From positions 1 to 18,715 of the forward strand of contig CAZVIK010000063.1 of assembly GCA_964627045.1 (NCBI GenBank): a stretch of DNA of 18,715 nucleotides, written 5' to 3'. Position 1 is the stretch's first letter. The number at the start of each line of letters is the position of its first letter. The stretch is from CAZVIK01 sp964627045 (GTDB taxonomy: Bacteria > Acidobacteriota > Terriglobia > Bryobacterales > Bryobacteraceae). Position numbers and translations under genes: made by a program. The notes beneath the pieces were generated by a model that searched no databases, was not told the origin of the DNA, and saw nothing but the letters and a program-made list of their open reading frames with translations. Shown here one piece after another: positions 1-8,168 of the stretch.

Positions 1-18
1 ATCGCGGCCAGGCGCCGT

Positions 19-1488
19 TTGTTGGAGCGCGCGAGCGTGTTGCTGTGCTTGGCCGCTGCGCTGGCGCCGTTTGTCCTCCCCGAGATTCCCATCGGCGCCG
101 ACCTGCCGAAGCACCTTTTCGTCGCCCGCGTTTACTCGGCCTTCCACGACCCGTCTTTCCGGTTCTACGAATACTTCGATCTGACCCCGCGCCCGGTACC
201 GACGTTCCTCGTAACGCTTCTGCTCGCCGCGGTGATGAAAGCGGCCGCACCGTTTGCCGCAGCGCAGTTTTTTCTGGTGTCCGCCGCTATGGGGTTGTGG
301 TGTTCCGCGCGTGGCCTGTTTCGCGCCGTCGGCGCGCCGGGTACGGCGGCCTTGCTGGTGTTGCCTCTTGCCAATAGCGGGTTTGTGTTCTCGGGGCTGT
401 TGGGCTACATTGCGTCGGTAGCGGTTTACCCGGCTCTGCTGTGTGTCTTGGCGGGCCGGCGGCGTGGGACTCTTCGGTTCTTTGCCATCGCTGCGGTCTT
501 GGTCGTCCTATACGGGTTTCATGTCGTAGGATATGCGGTTGGTTGCCTCACGGTCGCGGTCTTCGCGTGTGCGCCTTTCGCCGGCATCGAACCCGGGACG
601 CCCCGCCGCTCACGGATTCACTGGCTGGACCTTGCGGCTCCGGCGGCCACCCTGCCGTTGTTTCTCTTCTTCACGGCCTCTGGTTCCCAATCGTCTCCTG
701 CATTCTGGTACGGTCCGTTGGGGCAGGTGAAGGCCCTGTTCGGTTATACGGTTTTTGCGACCACCAGGGCGTCCGCCATCCCTTTGATGGCGGGAATTCT
801 GGCGTTGTTGGCAGCGGTGTCATACTGCGTTTGGCGCGGTAGAGTGGACCTGCGGTTTCTCCTCACGGGGGGGATTCTGCTTCTTGCGGGAGTCCTGCTG
901 CCCTGGGAGTACCGCGCTTGGAGCCCTGTAGCGCCCCGGGTCCTGCCTATGGCGTTGATCGCCTTCATGGGTGGCTTGCGGCTTGCGCCGGGAGGCTGGC
1001 GCGTCGCCGCCGCCGCGGCGGCCGTGGTGGTTTTGCCGCTCAGCGTCATCAACACAAGGGCTGTGCTGGCCGAGCAAGCCACCTACCGCGAGTTCATGGC
1101 CGGGATTCCTTCGGTCGCTTTCGGAAGCCGGGTTCTGCCTGTCATCGAACATTGGGACGCGGGGTGGGGGAATCCCGTGATTGGTCCCCACTATGGAATT
1201 GAAGACACGTACAGCCTCGCGCGGGGTGGCAGCAACCCGCTGGTATTCGCGGCTCCCCACCTCAAGACCGGCGCCCACCTCCTCAACTTCCGGCAAGTGC
1301 AACCCAAGGCCGAGTATAAGTACGATGCGCGGCTTATCCCGGACTTGGCGGGAGCGTCCGAGCTGACCGATTATGTTGTGTTGTTCGGGCTACACCGACA
1401 GAGGGAGGTATTGGCCCGGGAAATGGACCTCTGCTATTCCGGCGGGCGGTTGGCGGTGTTTGGGCGGCGCGGCACGTGCGTGCAATGA
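19..1488 (+). CDS. Polytopic membrane protein of unknown function
   Basis: I do not recognise the family. The protein has about 489 residues and is dominated by hydrophobic stretches, roughly ten possible membrane segments between residues 5 and 350. A more polar C-terminal part (about 355-489) carries several Trp, Tyr and His residues. The overall plan, many membrane helices followed by a soluble tail, resembles GT-C-like or other envelope polymer proteins, but no diagnostic motif is visible, so I do not assign a function. The frame is open to the first base of the window, so the TTG at 19 may not be the true start and the gene may be 5'-truncated by the window edge. It ends 13 bases before the end of the convergent SAM hydrolase gene. 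Third-position base use looks slightly less GC-rich than in later genes. I am sure that it is coding, not what it does. Confidence 0.75.
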   Translation: MLERASVLLCLAAALAPFVLPEIPIGADLPKHLFVARVYSAFHDPSFRFYEYFDLTPRPVPTFLVTLLLAAVMKAAAPFAAAQFFLVSAAMGLWCSARGLFRAVGAPGTAALLVLPLANSGFVFSGLLGYIASVAVYPALLCVLAGRRRGTLRFFAIAAVLVVLYGFHVVGYAVGCLTVAVFACAPFAGIEPGTPRRSRIHWLDLAAPAATLPLFLFFTASGSQSSPAFWYGPLGQVKALFGYTVFATTRASAIPLMAGILALLAAVSYCVWRGRVDLRFLLTGGILLLAGVLLPWEYRAWSPVAPRVLPMALIAFMGGLRLAPGGWRVAAAAAAVVVLPLSVINTRAVLAEQATYREFMAGIPSVAFGSRVLPVIEHWDAGWGNPVIGPHYGIEDTYSLARGGSNPLVFAAPHLKTGAHLLNFRQVQPKAEYKYDARLIPDLAGASELTDYVVLFGLHRQREVLAREMDLCYSGGRLAVFGRRGTCVQ

Positions 1489-1501
1489 TGCCGGTGCCGC
1501 C

Positions 1502-2332
1502 TCACACCGCGAGGCCGCTTCCGGTCAACCCCGGCTTTCGTGCGGAAACATTGCTCCATTCGACCACGTCTCCCGCCGCACAGCCGGTGAGCTTCTCCGC
1601 CGATCCCTGATTCACCGCGATCTCTAGATAGCCGGCGCTTCCCGCCAGCAACACCAGTTGCCCCGCACTTGCTTTGGCGAACGTTTCCACGCGCGCCGTC
1701 ACCCGCCGCCGCCCCACTTTCAGCACAAACTGCCCGCTGCGGAGCCCGCCGAATCGTTCCGTATCGAAGTTCGTCACGAGGTTCCCGAAGCGATCCGCCT
1801 TGAGCACGCATCCATGCCAGCGCCCGCCGCCCAAATCCTCCGGCTCAGCGAAGTCGCTTCGCACAAAGTCGCGGACAAGCCTCCCGAATGCCGCTGGCGC
1901 GACCCCCCGCGCCAGGTGAGCCGCCACCGGCGCGAAGATGTCGCGCCCATGAAACGTCTTGCTCACCGGCCGCCGGAAGTAACGCGCCGCCGTGATCTCC
2001 CGCACGTGGCACCGGCCGCGCGCCAAGGCCAGCGACAGCACCCCGTTATCCGGTGCCACAAACCGCTGCCCGCCAGCCTCTGCCAATATCGCCCGTCTCG
2101 CCGTCCCCACGCCCGGATCGACCACCACCAAATGGACCGTTCCTTTGGGGAAACACCGCGCCGCCTCGGCCACGGTGAACGCGGCCTCTGCGATCGCGTG
2201 CGGCCGGATCTGGTGCGTCACGTCCACCAGCCGTGCCTGCGGCGCGATCGACAGGATCACTCCCTTCATCGCCGCGACAAAGTGATCCTCCAGGCCGAAG
2301 TCCGTGGTCAACGTGAGGATCGTTTGGGGCAT
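1502..2332 (-). CDS. SAM hydrolase (DUF62, adenosine-forming)
   Basis: This 276-residue protein belongs to the SAM hydroxide adenosyltransferase/chlorinase/fluorinase superfamily, whose common members split S-adenosylmethionine into adenosine and methionine with water. The N-terminus reads TLTTDFGLEDHFVAAMKG, typical of the family. The Asp-Arg-His set that activates water in characterised hydrolases is visible: D72 and R79 in VVDPGVGTARR and H128 in FHGRDIFAP. Spacing and length fit the hydrolase type, so halogenase activity is not expected. The protein should be cytosolic. Its start lies 54 bases from the divergent mnmA start, and its end faces the membrane protein gene. No strong Shine-Dalgarno sequence precedes the ATG. 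Family assignment is firm; hydrolase rather than halogenase is inferred from motifs. Confidence 0.93.
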   Translation of the reverse strand: MPQTILTLTTDFGLEDHFVAAMKGVILSIAPQARLVDVTHQIRPHAIAEAAFTVAEAARCFPKGTVHLVVVDPGVGTARRAILAEAGGQRFVAPDNGVLSLALARGRCHVREITAARYFRRPVSKTFHGRDIFAPVAAHLARGVAPAAFGRLVRDFVRSDFAEPEDLGGGRWHGCVLKADRFGNLVTNFDTERFGGLRSGQFVLKVGRRRVTARVETFAKASAGQLVLLAGSAGYLEIAVNQGSAEKLTGCAAGDVVEWSNVSARKPGLTGSGLAV

Positions 2333-2339
2333 GCGTTGC

Positions 2340-2345
2340 TACAAT
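2340..2345 (+). promoter_or_regulatory. Possible -10 box for mnmA
   Basis: TACAAT lies in the 54-base space between the divergent SAM hydrolase and mnmA starts, about 41 bases before the mnmA ATG. No clear TTGACA-like -35 element lies 16-18 bases upstream. The call rests on the hexamer and its position only. Confidence 0.35.
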
Positions 2346-2386
2346 GAATACAACAATCCAGGGCGGCGCTTCCAGCCTTCTTTCCC

Positions 2387-3493
2387 ATGCCTGACAACAC
2401 AATCGCGGTGGCGATGAGCGGCGGTGTGGACAGTTCCACCGTGGCGGCGCTCCTCCGCCGCCAGGGGCACGCCGTGATCGGTCTGACCATGCAGCTTTGG
2501 AATCAGCGCCGTCTTCCCGAGCTGGCCGCGGCCGATTCCGGCGGCCGCCGCTGCTGTATGCTCGACGACACCTACGACGCGCACTACATCGCCCAGCGCC
2601 TCGGCATCCCCCACCACGTGGTGAACCTGCAACGGCATTTTGAGGACCGCGTGGTGCGCCCGTTTGTGGAGGAGTACCTTGCCGGCCGTACGCCGATTCC
2701 CTGTGCGCTGTGCAACAGTCACCTCAAGTTCGATCAACTGCTCGAACTGGCCGCGGCGCACGGCGCCGGCCGCATCGCCACCGGACACTATGCCCGCATC
2801 GCCCGCGACGAGCAAACCGGCCGCTGGCTCCTGCGCCGTGGCGTCGATGCATCCAAGGACCAGAGCTACTTCCTCTTCGGCCTTTCTCAAGAACAGCTCT
2901 CGCGGGCGCTCTTCCCGTTGGGGGAACGCTCCAAGGCCGAGGTCCGCCTCCTGGCGGCCGAATTGGACCTCCCCATCGCGCAGAAGCCGGAAAGCCAGGA
3001 GATCTGCTTCGTCCCGGGCAACGATTACGGTGCGTTTATCGAAGCTTACTACCGCGAGCAGGCTCTCCCTTTCCCACCCCTCGCCGGCGAAATCCGTTCC
3101 ACTACCGGCCGCCTGCTCGGCGAGCACGAGGGTGTACACCGTTTCACTGTGGGTCAGCGCAAGGGCCTCGGCGTCGCCGTGGGCGAACCTCTCTATGTGA
3201 TTGCCACCGACCCTGCGACGCGCCAGGTCACCGTGGGCCGCGACGAGGAGCTCCTGCGCACCCGTTTCTCGGTGCGCCAGGTCAACTGGTTCCCCTGGGA
3301 AACGCTCGACCGGCCCGTGGCCGCCGCCGTCAAGATCCGCAATAAGCACGAGGCGGCGCCGGCGCAGATCGAACCGCTCGGGCAGGACCGCGTTTCCATC
3401 GCCTTCGACCACCCGCAGCGCGCCGTCACTCCCGGCCAGGCGGCTGTTTTTTATCAAGGGGATCTCGTGCTGGGCGGCGGCTGGATAGAATAG
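2387..3493 (+). CDS. mnmA: tRNA-specific 2-thiouridylase MnmA
   Basis: MnmA adds sulfur to C2 of the wobble uridine (U34) in the Lys, Glu and Gln tRNAs, using ATP and a persulfide relay. The 368-residue length is normal for the family. The PP-loop ATP-binding motif SGGVDSS is at residues 11-17. The catalytic pair is present: C109 in PCALCNSHLKF and C207 in SQEICFVP. An extra CC pair at residues 56-57 is shared with many non-enterobacterial MnmA proteins. The C-terminal half contains the expected GQRKGLGVA segment (tRNA-binding and beta-barrel region). The ATG at 2387 directly precedes the conserved N-terminus, but no Shine-Dalgarno sequence is evident. The next gene starts 4 bases after the stop, so the two are probably co-transcribed. 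Confidence 0.97.
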   Translation: MPDNTIAVAMSGGVDSSTVAALLRRQGHAVIGLTMQLWNQRRLPELAAADSGGRRCCMLDDTYDAHYIAQRLGIPHHVVNLQRHFEDRVVRPFVEEYLAGRTPIPCALCNSHLKFDQLLELAAAHGAGRIATGHYARIARDEQTGRWLLRRGVDASKDQSYFLFGLSQEQLSRALFPLGERSKAEVRLLAAELDLPIAQKPESQEICFVPGNDYGAFIEAYYREQALPFPPLAGEIRSTTGRLLGEHEGVHRFTVGQRKGLGVAVGEPLYVIATDPATRQVTVGRDEELLRTRFSVRQVNWFPWETLDRPVAAAVKIRNKHEAAPAQIEPLGQDRVSIAFDHPQRAVTPGQAAVFYQGDLVLGGGWIE

Positions 3494-3497
3494 TCGC

Positions 3498-4397
3498 TTG
3501 CGCCAGCGATCCAGCCTCCGCAACGCCCTCGAATACGCCGTGGCTGCCGCCCTGTTGAAGCCGCTCGAACTCAGCCCCCGGCCGCTCGCCGAACGCCTGG
3601 CGCGCGGCTATGCGCGCCTCATGGACCTGGCCATCCCGCGTCTTCGCCGCACCGCCGCGCGGAACCTCGAGATGGCGCTGCCGGACCTCAGCGCCTCGGA
3701 ACGCGCCGGCGTCACCGACGGCGTCTTCCGCTCCATCGCCCGCGTCCTGGTGGCGTTCGCGAAGTTCCCCCGCATCGGCCGATCCAACGTCCACGACTGG
3801 ATTCGTTACGAAGGCTTCGAACACTTCGAGCAGGCCAAGGCGCGCGGCCGCGGCGTCCTGGTCGCTACCGCCCACCTCGGCAATTGGGAACTCAGCGCCT
3901 TCGCCCACGCCCTCATGGCCGAGCCGATGCACGTGGTGGTGCGCCCCCTCGACAACCCTCTCCTGGACCGGCTCGTGGAGACCCGCCGCACGCTTTCGGG
4001 CAATCGCATCATCCACAAAAAGGACTTCGTTCGCGGAATCCTCTCCGCCCTTGGCCGCAACGAAGCCGTCGGCATCCTGATTGACCAGAACTCAAGCCCG
4101 GAGTATGGTGTATTCGTTGACTTCTTTTGCATGCAGGCGTGTGCGAATGCCGGGTTTGCCCGGCTGGCGGCCCGCAGTGGCGCGGCTGTCGTTCCCGGCT
4201 TCGCCTTATGGTCGGAAAGAGAACGCCGCTTCGTGCTGCGCTTTTATCCCTCGGTTGAGATGAGCGGAGACGTCCGTGCCGACACGGCGCGCCTGCAGCG
4301 GGAGTTGGAGCGCGTGATTCGGGAATACCCAGACCAATGGCTGTGGATTCACCGAAGGTGGAAAACACGTCCGCCGGGAGAACCCGGCGTCTACTGA
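3498..4397 (+). CDS. LpxL/HtrB-family lauroyl (lysophospholipid) acyltransferase
   Basis: This is an inner-membrane acyltransferase of the family that adds secondary acyl chains to lipid A, or related acyl groups to envelope lipids. The catalytic HX4E motif is seen as HLGNWE at residues 126-131. The family's DQN segment (GILIDQNSS) follows, then a V-F-x-D-FF segment and a C-terminal WxWxHRRWKTRP-type ending. The length (299 residues) is typical. A hydrophobic N-terminal stretch at about 13-24 could be a membrane anchor. The chosen TTG start lies 4 bases after the mnmA stop; no good ribosome site is visible, and a GTG at 3540 is an alternative. Near FFCMQACANAG the usual Gly/Thr-rich context differs from enterobacterial LpxL. 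Its lipid substrate cannot be told from sequence. Confidence 0.88.
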   Translation: MRQRSSLRNALEYAVAAALLKPLELSPRPLAERLARGYARLMDLAIPRLRRTAARNLEMALPDLSASERAGVTDGVFRSIARVLVAFAKFPRIGRSNVHDWIRYEGFEHFEQAKARGRGVLVATAHLGNWELSAFAHALMAEPMHVVVRPLDNPLLDRLVETRRTLSGNRIIHKKDFVRGILSALGRNEAVGILIDQNSSPEYGVFVDFFCMQACANAGFARLAARSGAAVVPGFALWSERERRFVLRFYPSVEMSGDVRADTARLQRELERVIREYPDQWLWIHRRWKTRPPGEPGVY

Positions 4398-4466
4398 TCC
4401 GGCGGGGTTGCTCGCCGGCGTGTGAGGGAGACCCGGTACGGGCGTAAGCCCCCCGCGGGTTTGGTT

Positions 4467-4473
4467 AAAGGAG
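4467..4473 (+). promoter_or_regulatory. Ribosome binding site deciding the carboxylesterase start
   Basis: AAAGGAG lies 14 bases before ATG 4488. This supports 4488 over the upstream in-frame start at 4422, which would add 22 residues ahead of the export signal. Confidence 0.6.
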
Positions 4474-4487
4474 ACATTCGAGCGAGT

Positions 4488-6182
4488 ATGCCGAAACCTG
4501 ACGAGAGACACGTTGGAATGGGACGCCGCGCGTGGATGAAGGGCGCGGCATTGACGGCCGGCGGTTCGGCGGCCTATTTCGTGGGGACGGGCTGCTCCAC
4601 CGCACCGTCTTCGGGCGCCGCCGGCTGCGCGGTGAGCATCGTCGCCGGAGAGCACAACGCGGTCGTCGATACCGCTGCGGGGAAGGTCCGCGGCTTCACG
4701 CGCAACGGAATCCACACCTTCAAAGGAATTCCCTATGCCGCCTCGCCCGAGGGCGCGGCTCGTTTCATGCCGCCCTCCAAGCCCAAGCCCTGGACCGGGG
4801 TCCGCAACAGCATGTTCTTTGGGCCCACCTGTCCTCAGGGCCCTCGCACCGGATGGGCCAATGACGAGAACGCCTTCCAGTTCCAGTGGAACGACGGCAT
4901 CCCCGGCGAGGACTGCCTGCGCGTCAACCTCTGGACGCCCGGGACGAACGACGGCAAGAAGCGCCCCGTGATGGTCTGGATGCACGGCGGCGGCTACCAG
5001 GCCGGCTCGGGTCAGGAGCAACCGGCCTACGATGGAGAAAACCTCGCCCGTCGCGGAGATGTCGTCGTAGTCACGTTGAACCACCGCCTCGGGCCGCTCG
5101 GCTACCTGAACCTCTCGGCCTACGGCCCGCAATATGAAGCCAGCGCCAACGTTGGCCAGCTTGACCTGATCGCGGCGCTGGAATGGGTGCGCGACAACAT
5201 CTCGAACTTCGGCGGCGACCCCGCCAACGTACTGATCTTCGGCCAGTCGGGCGGCGGCGGCAAAGTCACGATGCTACTCGGCATGCCCTCTGCCAAGGGG
5301 CTGTTCCACAAAGCTGTGGTCCAAAGCGGATCGCTCACCAACGCCAACGTGCAGGAGGACACCCAGAAGCTGGCGGCGGCCGTGGTGGCCTCGCTCGGGC
5401 TCGGCAAGGCGACCATCGCCAAGCTGCACGAGGTTCCCGTGGCGAAGCTGATCGAAGCGACCAACGCCGCCGTCGCCAAACTCGGGCCCATCAACCTGAG
5501 CGGGCGCGGGCCGTTGAAGCTCCTGCTCGGTCCCACCGTCGACGGAAAGCATCTGCCCGAGGCCCCCTTCAGCCCGAAGGCGCCCGCCGTCTCCGCCAAC
5601 GTACCCATGCTCATTGGCACGACGTTGAACGAGTTCAACCCGGCGGCCACCGACGCCTCCCGCGAGGGGATGACCGAAGACGAGTTGAAGAAGCAACTCG
5701 CGGCCAACTACGGCGAAAGTGGAGGCAAGATCCTGGACGCTGCCAAGAAGACTTATCCTTCGGCCAAGCCGGTCGAACTGGCCTCCATCATCGGCGCATC
5801 CATGTTCCGCAATGGCGCGGTCGCCCAGGCGGAGAGCAAGGCGGCCCAGGGCGCCGCGCCCGCTTACATGTACCTGTTTTCCTGGAAGACGCCTCTGTTC
5901 GACGGCCGTCCGCGCGCCTTCCATTGCGCCGAGATCCCGTTCGTCTTTTACAACACGGACGTGTCGGCATTCGCCACCGGCGGCGGAGAGGGCCCGCGCA
6001 AACTGGCCGAAAAGGTCAGCGACGCCTGGATCAACTTCGCCCGCAAAGGCGACCCGAACCACCTCGGTCTTCCCACCTGGCCGGTCTACAACGCCCAGCA
6101 GGGGCCGACCATGATCTTCGACAATACTTGCGAAGTGAAGAACGACCCCGAACGCGAACTGCGCCAGGCCATTCTGGCATAG
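4488..6182 (+). CDS. Exported type-B carboxylesterase (cholinesterase-like)
   Basis: This 564-residue alpha/beta-hydrolase of the carboxylesterase type B family hydrolyses carboxylic esters, in the para-nitrobenzyl esterase/cholinesterase group. The proposed catalytic triad is S254 in GQSGGGG, E382 in TTLNEFNP and H479 in RAFHCAEIPF, with family-like spacing. The oxyanion-hole segment WMHGGGY and the early FKGIPYA motif are present. The N-terminus has a twin-arginine-like GRRAWMK motif at 12-18, a hydrophobic run, and then GTGC at residues 33-36. This suggests Tat export with possible lipidation at C36, although the lipobox is not canonical. The nucleophile elbow has Gln and Gly where most relatives have Glu and Ala (GESAGG). 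The gene stands between two spacers and is probably its own transcript. Natural substrate is unknown. Confidence 0.93.
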   Translation: MPKPDERHVGMGRRAWMKGAALTAGGSAAYFVGTGCSTAPSSGAAGCAVSIVAGEHNAVVDTAAGKVRGFTRNGIHTFKGIPYAASPEGAARFMPPSKPKPWTGVRNSMFFGPTCPQGPRTGWANDENAFQFQWNDGIPGEDCLRVNLWTPGTNDGKKRPVMVWMHGGGYQAGSGQEQPAYDGENLARRGDVVVVTLNHRLGPLGYLNLSAYGPQYEASANVGQLDLIAALEWVRDNISNFGGDPANVLIFGQSGGGGKVTMLLGMPSAKGLFHKAVVQSGSLTNANVQEDTQKLAAAVVASLGLGKATIAKLHEVPVAKLIEATNAAVAKLGPINLSGRGPLKLLLGPTVDGKHLPEAPFSPKAPAVSANVPMLIGTTLNEFNPAATDASREGMTEDELKKQLAANYGESGGKILDAAKKTYPSAKPVELASIIGASMFRNGAVAQAESKAAQGAAPAYMYLFSWKTPLFDGRPRAFHCAEIPFVFYNTDVSAFATGGGEGPRKLAEKVSDAWINFARKGDPNHLGLPTWPVYNAQQGPTMIFDNTCEVKNDPERELRQAILA

Positions 6183-6254
6183 TGCTCGCGACACCAGGCG
6201 CCCCGTGCCCGGCGTCGTCTGATGACCCTGGGCCGGGGCTTGTTCTCTCTTGCG

Positions 6255-6269
6255 CCCGGCGTCGCCGGG
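6255..6269. other. Short GC hairpin upstream of the kinase gene
   Basis: CCCGGC-GTC-GCCGGG is a perfect 6-base-pair stem with a 3-base loop in the 122-base spacer after the esterase gene. No T-run follows, so it is not a convincing terminator. The rest of the spacer contains an 11-base direct repeat (GCCCGGCGTCG) near 6207 and 6254, and nothing else I can name. Confidence 0.4.
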
Positions 6270-6292
6270 GTCTCGCTGCCGCGAGTGGAAGC

Positions 6293-6298
6293 TATACT
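6293..6298 (+). promoter_or_regulatory. Possible -10 box (TATACT), near-leaderless start
   Basis: TATACT ends 6 bases before the TTG proposed as the start of the kinase gene. If used, transcription would begin at or next to the start codon. No -35 element is recognisable. Confidence 0.35.
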
Positions 6299-6304
6299 TG
6301 TCTT

Positions 6305-6943
6305 TTGCCCCACGACCTGACGCAGCAGCCGATCTTGATCGGAATCGCCGGACCTTCGTGCGCCGGGAAGACGGAAGTCGCCCGTGGCGTAGCGAACGCG
6401 ATCGGCGCTCCCGTGATAGGATTGGACGCTTACTATCGCGACCTGGCCCATCTGCCGCTGGAACAACGGGCGCTCTCGAACTTCGACACACCGGACTCCC
6501 TGGATGACGGACTGCTAACGGAGCACATCCACCGGTTGGCGCGCGGGCTCGCCGCTGAAATCCCCGTGTACGACTTCACGCAGCACGTCCGGTCGGCCGC
6601 TATACGGCGCGTCGAGCCGGCGGAGTTCGTGATCGTCGAGGGACTGTTCACCCTGCATTGGGCGCCGCTCCGCGAGTTGTTCGACATTAGGGTGTACGTG
6701 ACGGCGGATCTGGACATCTGCCTCGCCCGGCGTATCGATCGCGACGTGCGCGAGCGCGGCCGCACGCACGGCTCCGTGCTCCGCCAGTTCGAAGCGACCG
6801 TCCGCCCCATGGCAGAGAAGTACGTGCTGCCCACGCGGCGGTTCGCCGATCTGGAGTTGGATGGCACGGGTGCGATCGAATACTCCGTCGCCACGGTCCT
6901 GGGCGCGATCGATCGGCTCCGGCGCGTCTCTTCCCAGGCCTGA
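6305..6943 (+). CDS. Uridine kinase-like P-loop kinase
   Basis: This 212-residue protein is of the uridine kinase/phosphoribulokinase family, which transfers phosphate from ATP to a nucleoside or sugar hydroxyl. The Walker A motif reads GPSCAGKT at residues 15-22. An LDAYYRDL segment, the family's D-x-Y-Y motif, follows, then NFDTPDSLD, then VPVYDF-type text (IPVYDFTQH), then EGLF, and an arginine-rich lid (ARRIDRDVRERGRT). These are the hallmark motifs of Udk. The start is uncertain: an open frame continues upstream across the spacer, but homology begins at about 6320, and TTG 6305 is the nearest usable codon. It lies 55 bases upstream of the acid-sugar kinase gene on the same strand, so it may be linked to that pathway rather than to pyrimidine salvage. 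The substrate is not proven by sequence. Confidence 0.88.
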   Translation: MPHDLTQQPILIGIAGPSCAGKTEVARGVANAIGAPVIGLDAYYRDLAHLPLEQRALSNFDTPDSLDDGLLTEHIHRLARGLAAEIPVYDFTQHVRSAAIRRVEPAEFVIVEGLFTLHWAPLRELFDIRVYVTADLDICLARRIDRDVRERGRTHGSVLRQFEATVRPMAEKYVLPTRRFADLELDGTGAIEYSVATVLGAIDRLRRVSSQA

Positions 6944-6963
6944 TGCGGCGGCGCACGGCGCGC

Positions 6964-6980
6964 CGGGGCAGGAAGCCCCG
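6964..6980. other. GC hairpin before the acid-sugar kinase promoter
   Basis: CGGGGC-AGGAA-GCCCCG forms a 6-base-pair stem directly before TACAAT (6983-6988). It occupies the place where a -35 element would be. No T-run follows. Confidence 0.4.
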
Positions 6981-6982
6981 CT

Positions 6983-6988
6983 TACAAT
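6983..6988 (+). promoter_or_regulatory. Possible -10 box (TACAAT), near-leaderless start
   Basis: TACAAT ends 10 bases before ATG 6999, so transcription would start within a few bases of the start codon. No ribosome binding site fits between them. This supports 6999 rather than the longer upstream reading frame as the translation start. Confidence 0.45.
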
Positions 6989-6998
6989 AGATGAGAAC

Positions 6999-8168
6999 AT
7001 GAGCGCCTCTGGGTTCCCCGAAGTCCTGGCGATCGCCGATGACGCTACTGGCGCGCTCGAAGTCGGGGGGCAGTTTGCCGCCGAAGGCGTGCGCGCGCTG
7101 ATGACGCTGCGGAGCGAGTTGAGCGCCTCCTCCGGCGCGCTTGTGGTGGACACGGAAAGCCGGCACATGGAGCCCGAGCAGGCGGCGCTGGCGGTCGCCA
7201 GCCTCGCCGCTGCGGCGCGCGCCGCCGGTGTCGAGCACATCTTCAAGAAGACCGACTCGACGTTGCGCGGCAACATCGCCGCCGAACTTGAGGCCCTTCT
7301 CGACGTGTTCCCCGAGCGGGTTCTTGTCTATGTCCCCGCCTATCCCAAAATGAACCGGGTGGTTTGCGGTGGTGAGGTCTTTGTCGACGGGCGGCCCCTG
7401 ACCGAGGCCTCCGCCGTAGCGGACCCGACGAAGCCCGCCAAGTCCGGGAGCATCCCGGATCTGATGCGTAGCCGCTGCCGTGCTGAAGTCCTGTTGGTGG
7501 CCGGGGCGGAGGAGTTGGCGTCACGGCTCGCCAGTGCCCCTGCCGGTTCCGTCGTCGTCTGTGACGGCCGCTCGGATGCGGACCTCGCGGGCGCCGCCGG
7601 TGTGCTCGCCCGGACCCGGCGAGCCTACCTGGTGGCTGGCACCGGCGGCTTCGTCGGCGATTGGGTGCGGCGGCTTCCGGTCCGCCGGGACTTTGTGCCG
7701 CCCGCGGCCCGGCACGTCGCGCGTTGTCTGGTGGCCAGCGGCAGTATGCACGCCGCCTCGAAAGAGCAGGTACGATCGGCGGCGGCGGCCGGTTTGGACG
7801 TCCGCTATCTGGACGCGCAATCGGACGCGGCGATTGCCAGGGCTTTGGCGGCGGGTAGCCGGGTGGCGGTCGCCACCCCGGGCGATTCCCTGTCGGGCGT
7901 GTCGTCCCGGATCGGGCGGATCGTCGGCGAGACGTTGCGCGCCCACCCGGCCGACGCCACGGTCGTCTTCGGGGGAAGCACCACGCTGGCGATCCTGGCG
8001 GCGCTCGGCGTCAAAGACATCTGGAGCCTGGGGGAACTGCTTCCGGGAGTTCCCATGTCCGTAATCCACATCGGGAGCCGCGAGCTGCTGCTCGTGACCA
8101 AGGCCGGCGGCTTCGGCGGCCCCGGGACTTTGGTGTCTATCCTGGAGCGCCTGGGGGCTTCGTCATGA
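6999..8168 (+). CDS. Four-carbon acid sugar kinase family protein (DUF1537)
   Basis: DUF1537 proteins phosphorylate acid sugars such as D-threonate, D-erythronate or L-threonate (the DtnK/OtnK/LtnK group), using ATP in the cytosol. The N-terminal substrate domain shows ADDATG at residues 13-18 and KKTDSTLRG at 83-91, both characteristic. The C-terminal nucleotide domain shows FGGSTTLAILAALG and the closing KAGGFGGPGTL. The length is 389 residues, slightly short for the family. The ATG lies just after a TACAAT box. The last four bases overlap the start of the pdxA-like gene as ATGA, so the two are translationally coupled. In characterised clusters this pairing makes 4-phospho-D-threonate/erythronate and then oxidises and decarboxylates it to dihydroxyacetone phosphate. 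The family is firm; the substrate is inferred from the neighbour. Confidence 0.92.
   Translation: MSASGFPEVLAIADDATGALEVGGQFAAEGVRALMTLRSELSASSGALVVDTESRHMEPEQAALAVASLAAAARAAGVEHIFKKTDSTLRGNIAAELEALLDVFPERVLVYVPAYPKMNRVVCGGEVFVDGRPLTEASAVADPTKPAKSGSIPDLMRSRCRAEVLLVAGAEELASRLASAPAGSVVVCDGRSDADLAGAAGVLARTRRAYLVAGTGGFVGDWVRRLPVRRDFVPPAARHVARCLVASGSMHAASKEQVRSAAAAGLDVRYLDAQSDAAIARALAAGSRVAVATPGDSLSGVSSRIGRIVGETLRAHPADATVVFGGSTTLAILAALGVKDIWSLGELLPGVPMSVIHIGSRELLLVTKAGGFGGPGTLVSILERLGASS

Noticed and set aside
1502..2332. The DUF62 protein as a SAM-dependent chlorinase or fluorinase.
   Set aside because: The Asp-Arg-His set and FHGRDIFAP text fit the ordinary SAM hydrolases, and no halometabolite genes are nearby.
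5183..6304. A long open frame joins the esterase region to the uridine-kinase-like gene, suggesting a 586-residue protein.
   Set aside because: The upstream part is the shifted frame of the esterase gene, with Arg-rich shadow sequence. Kinase homology begins only near 6320.
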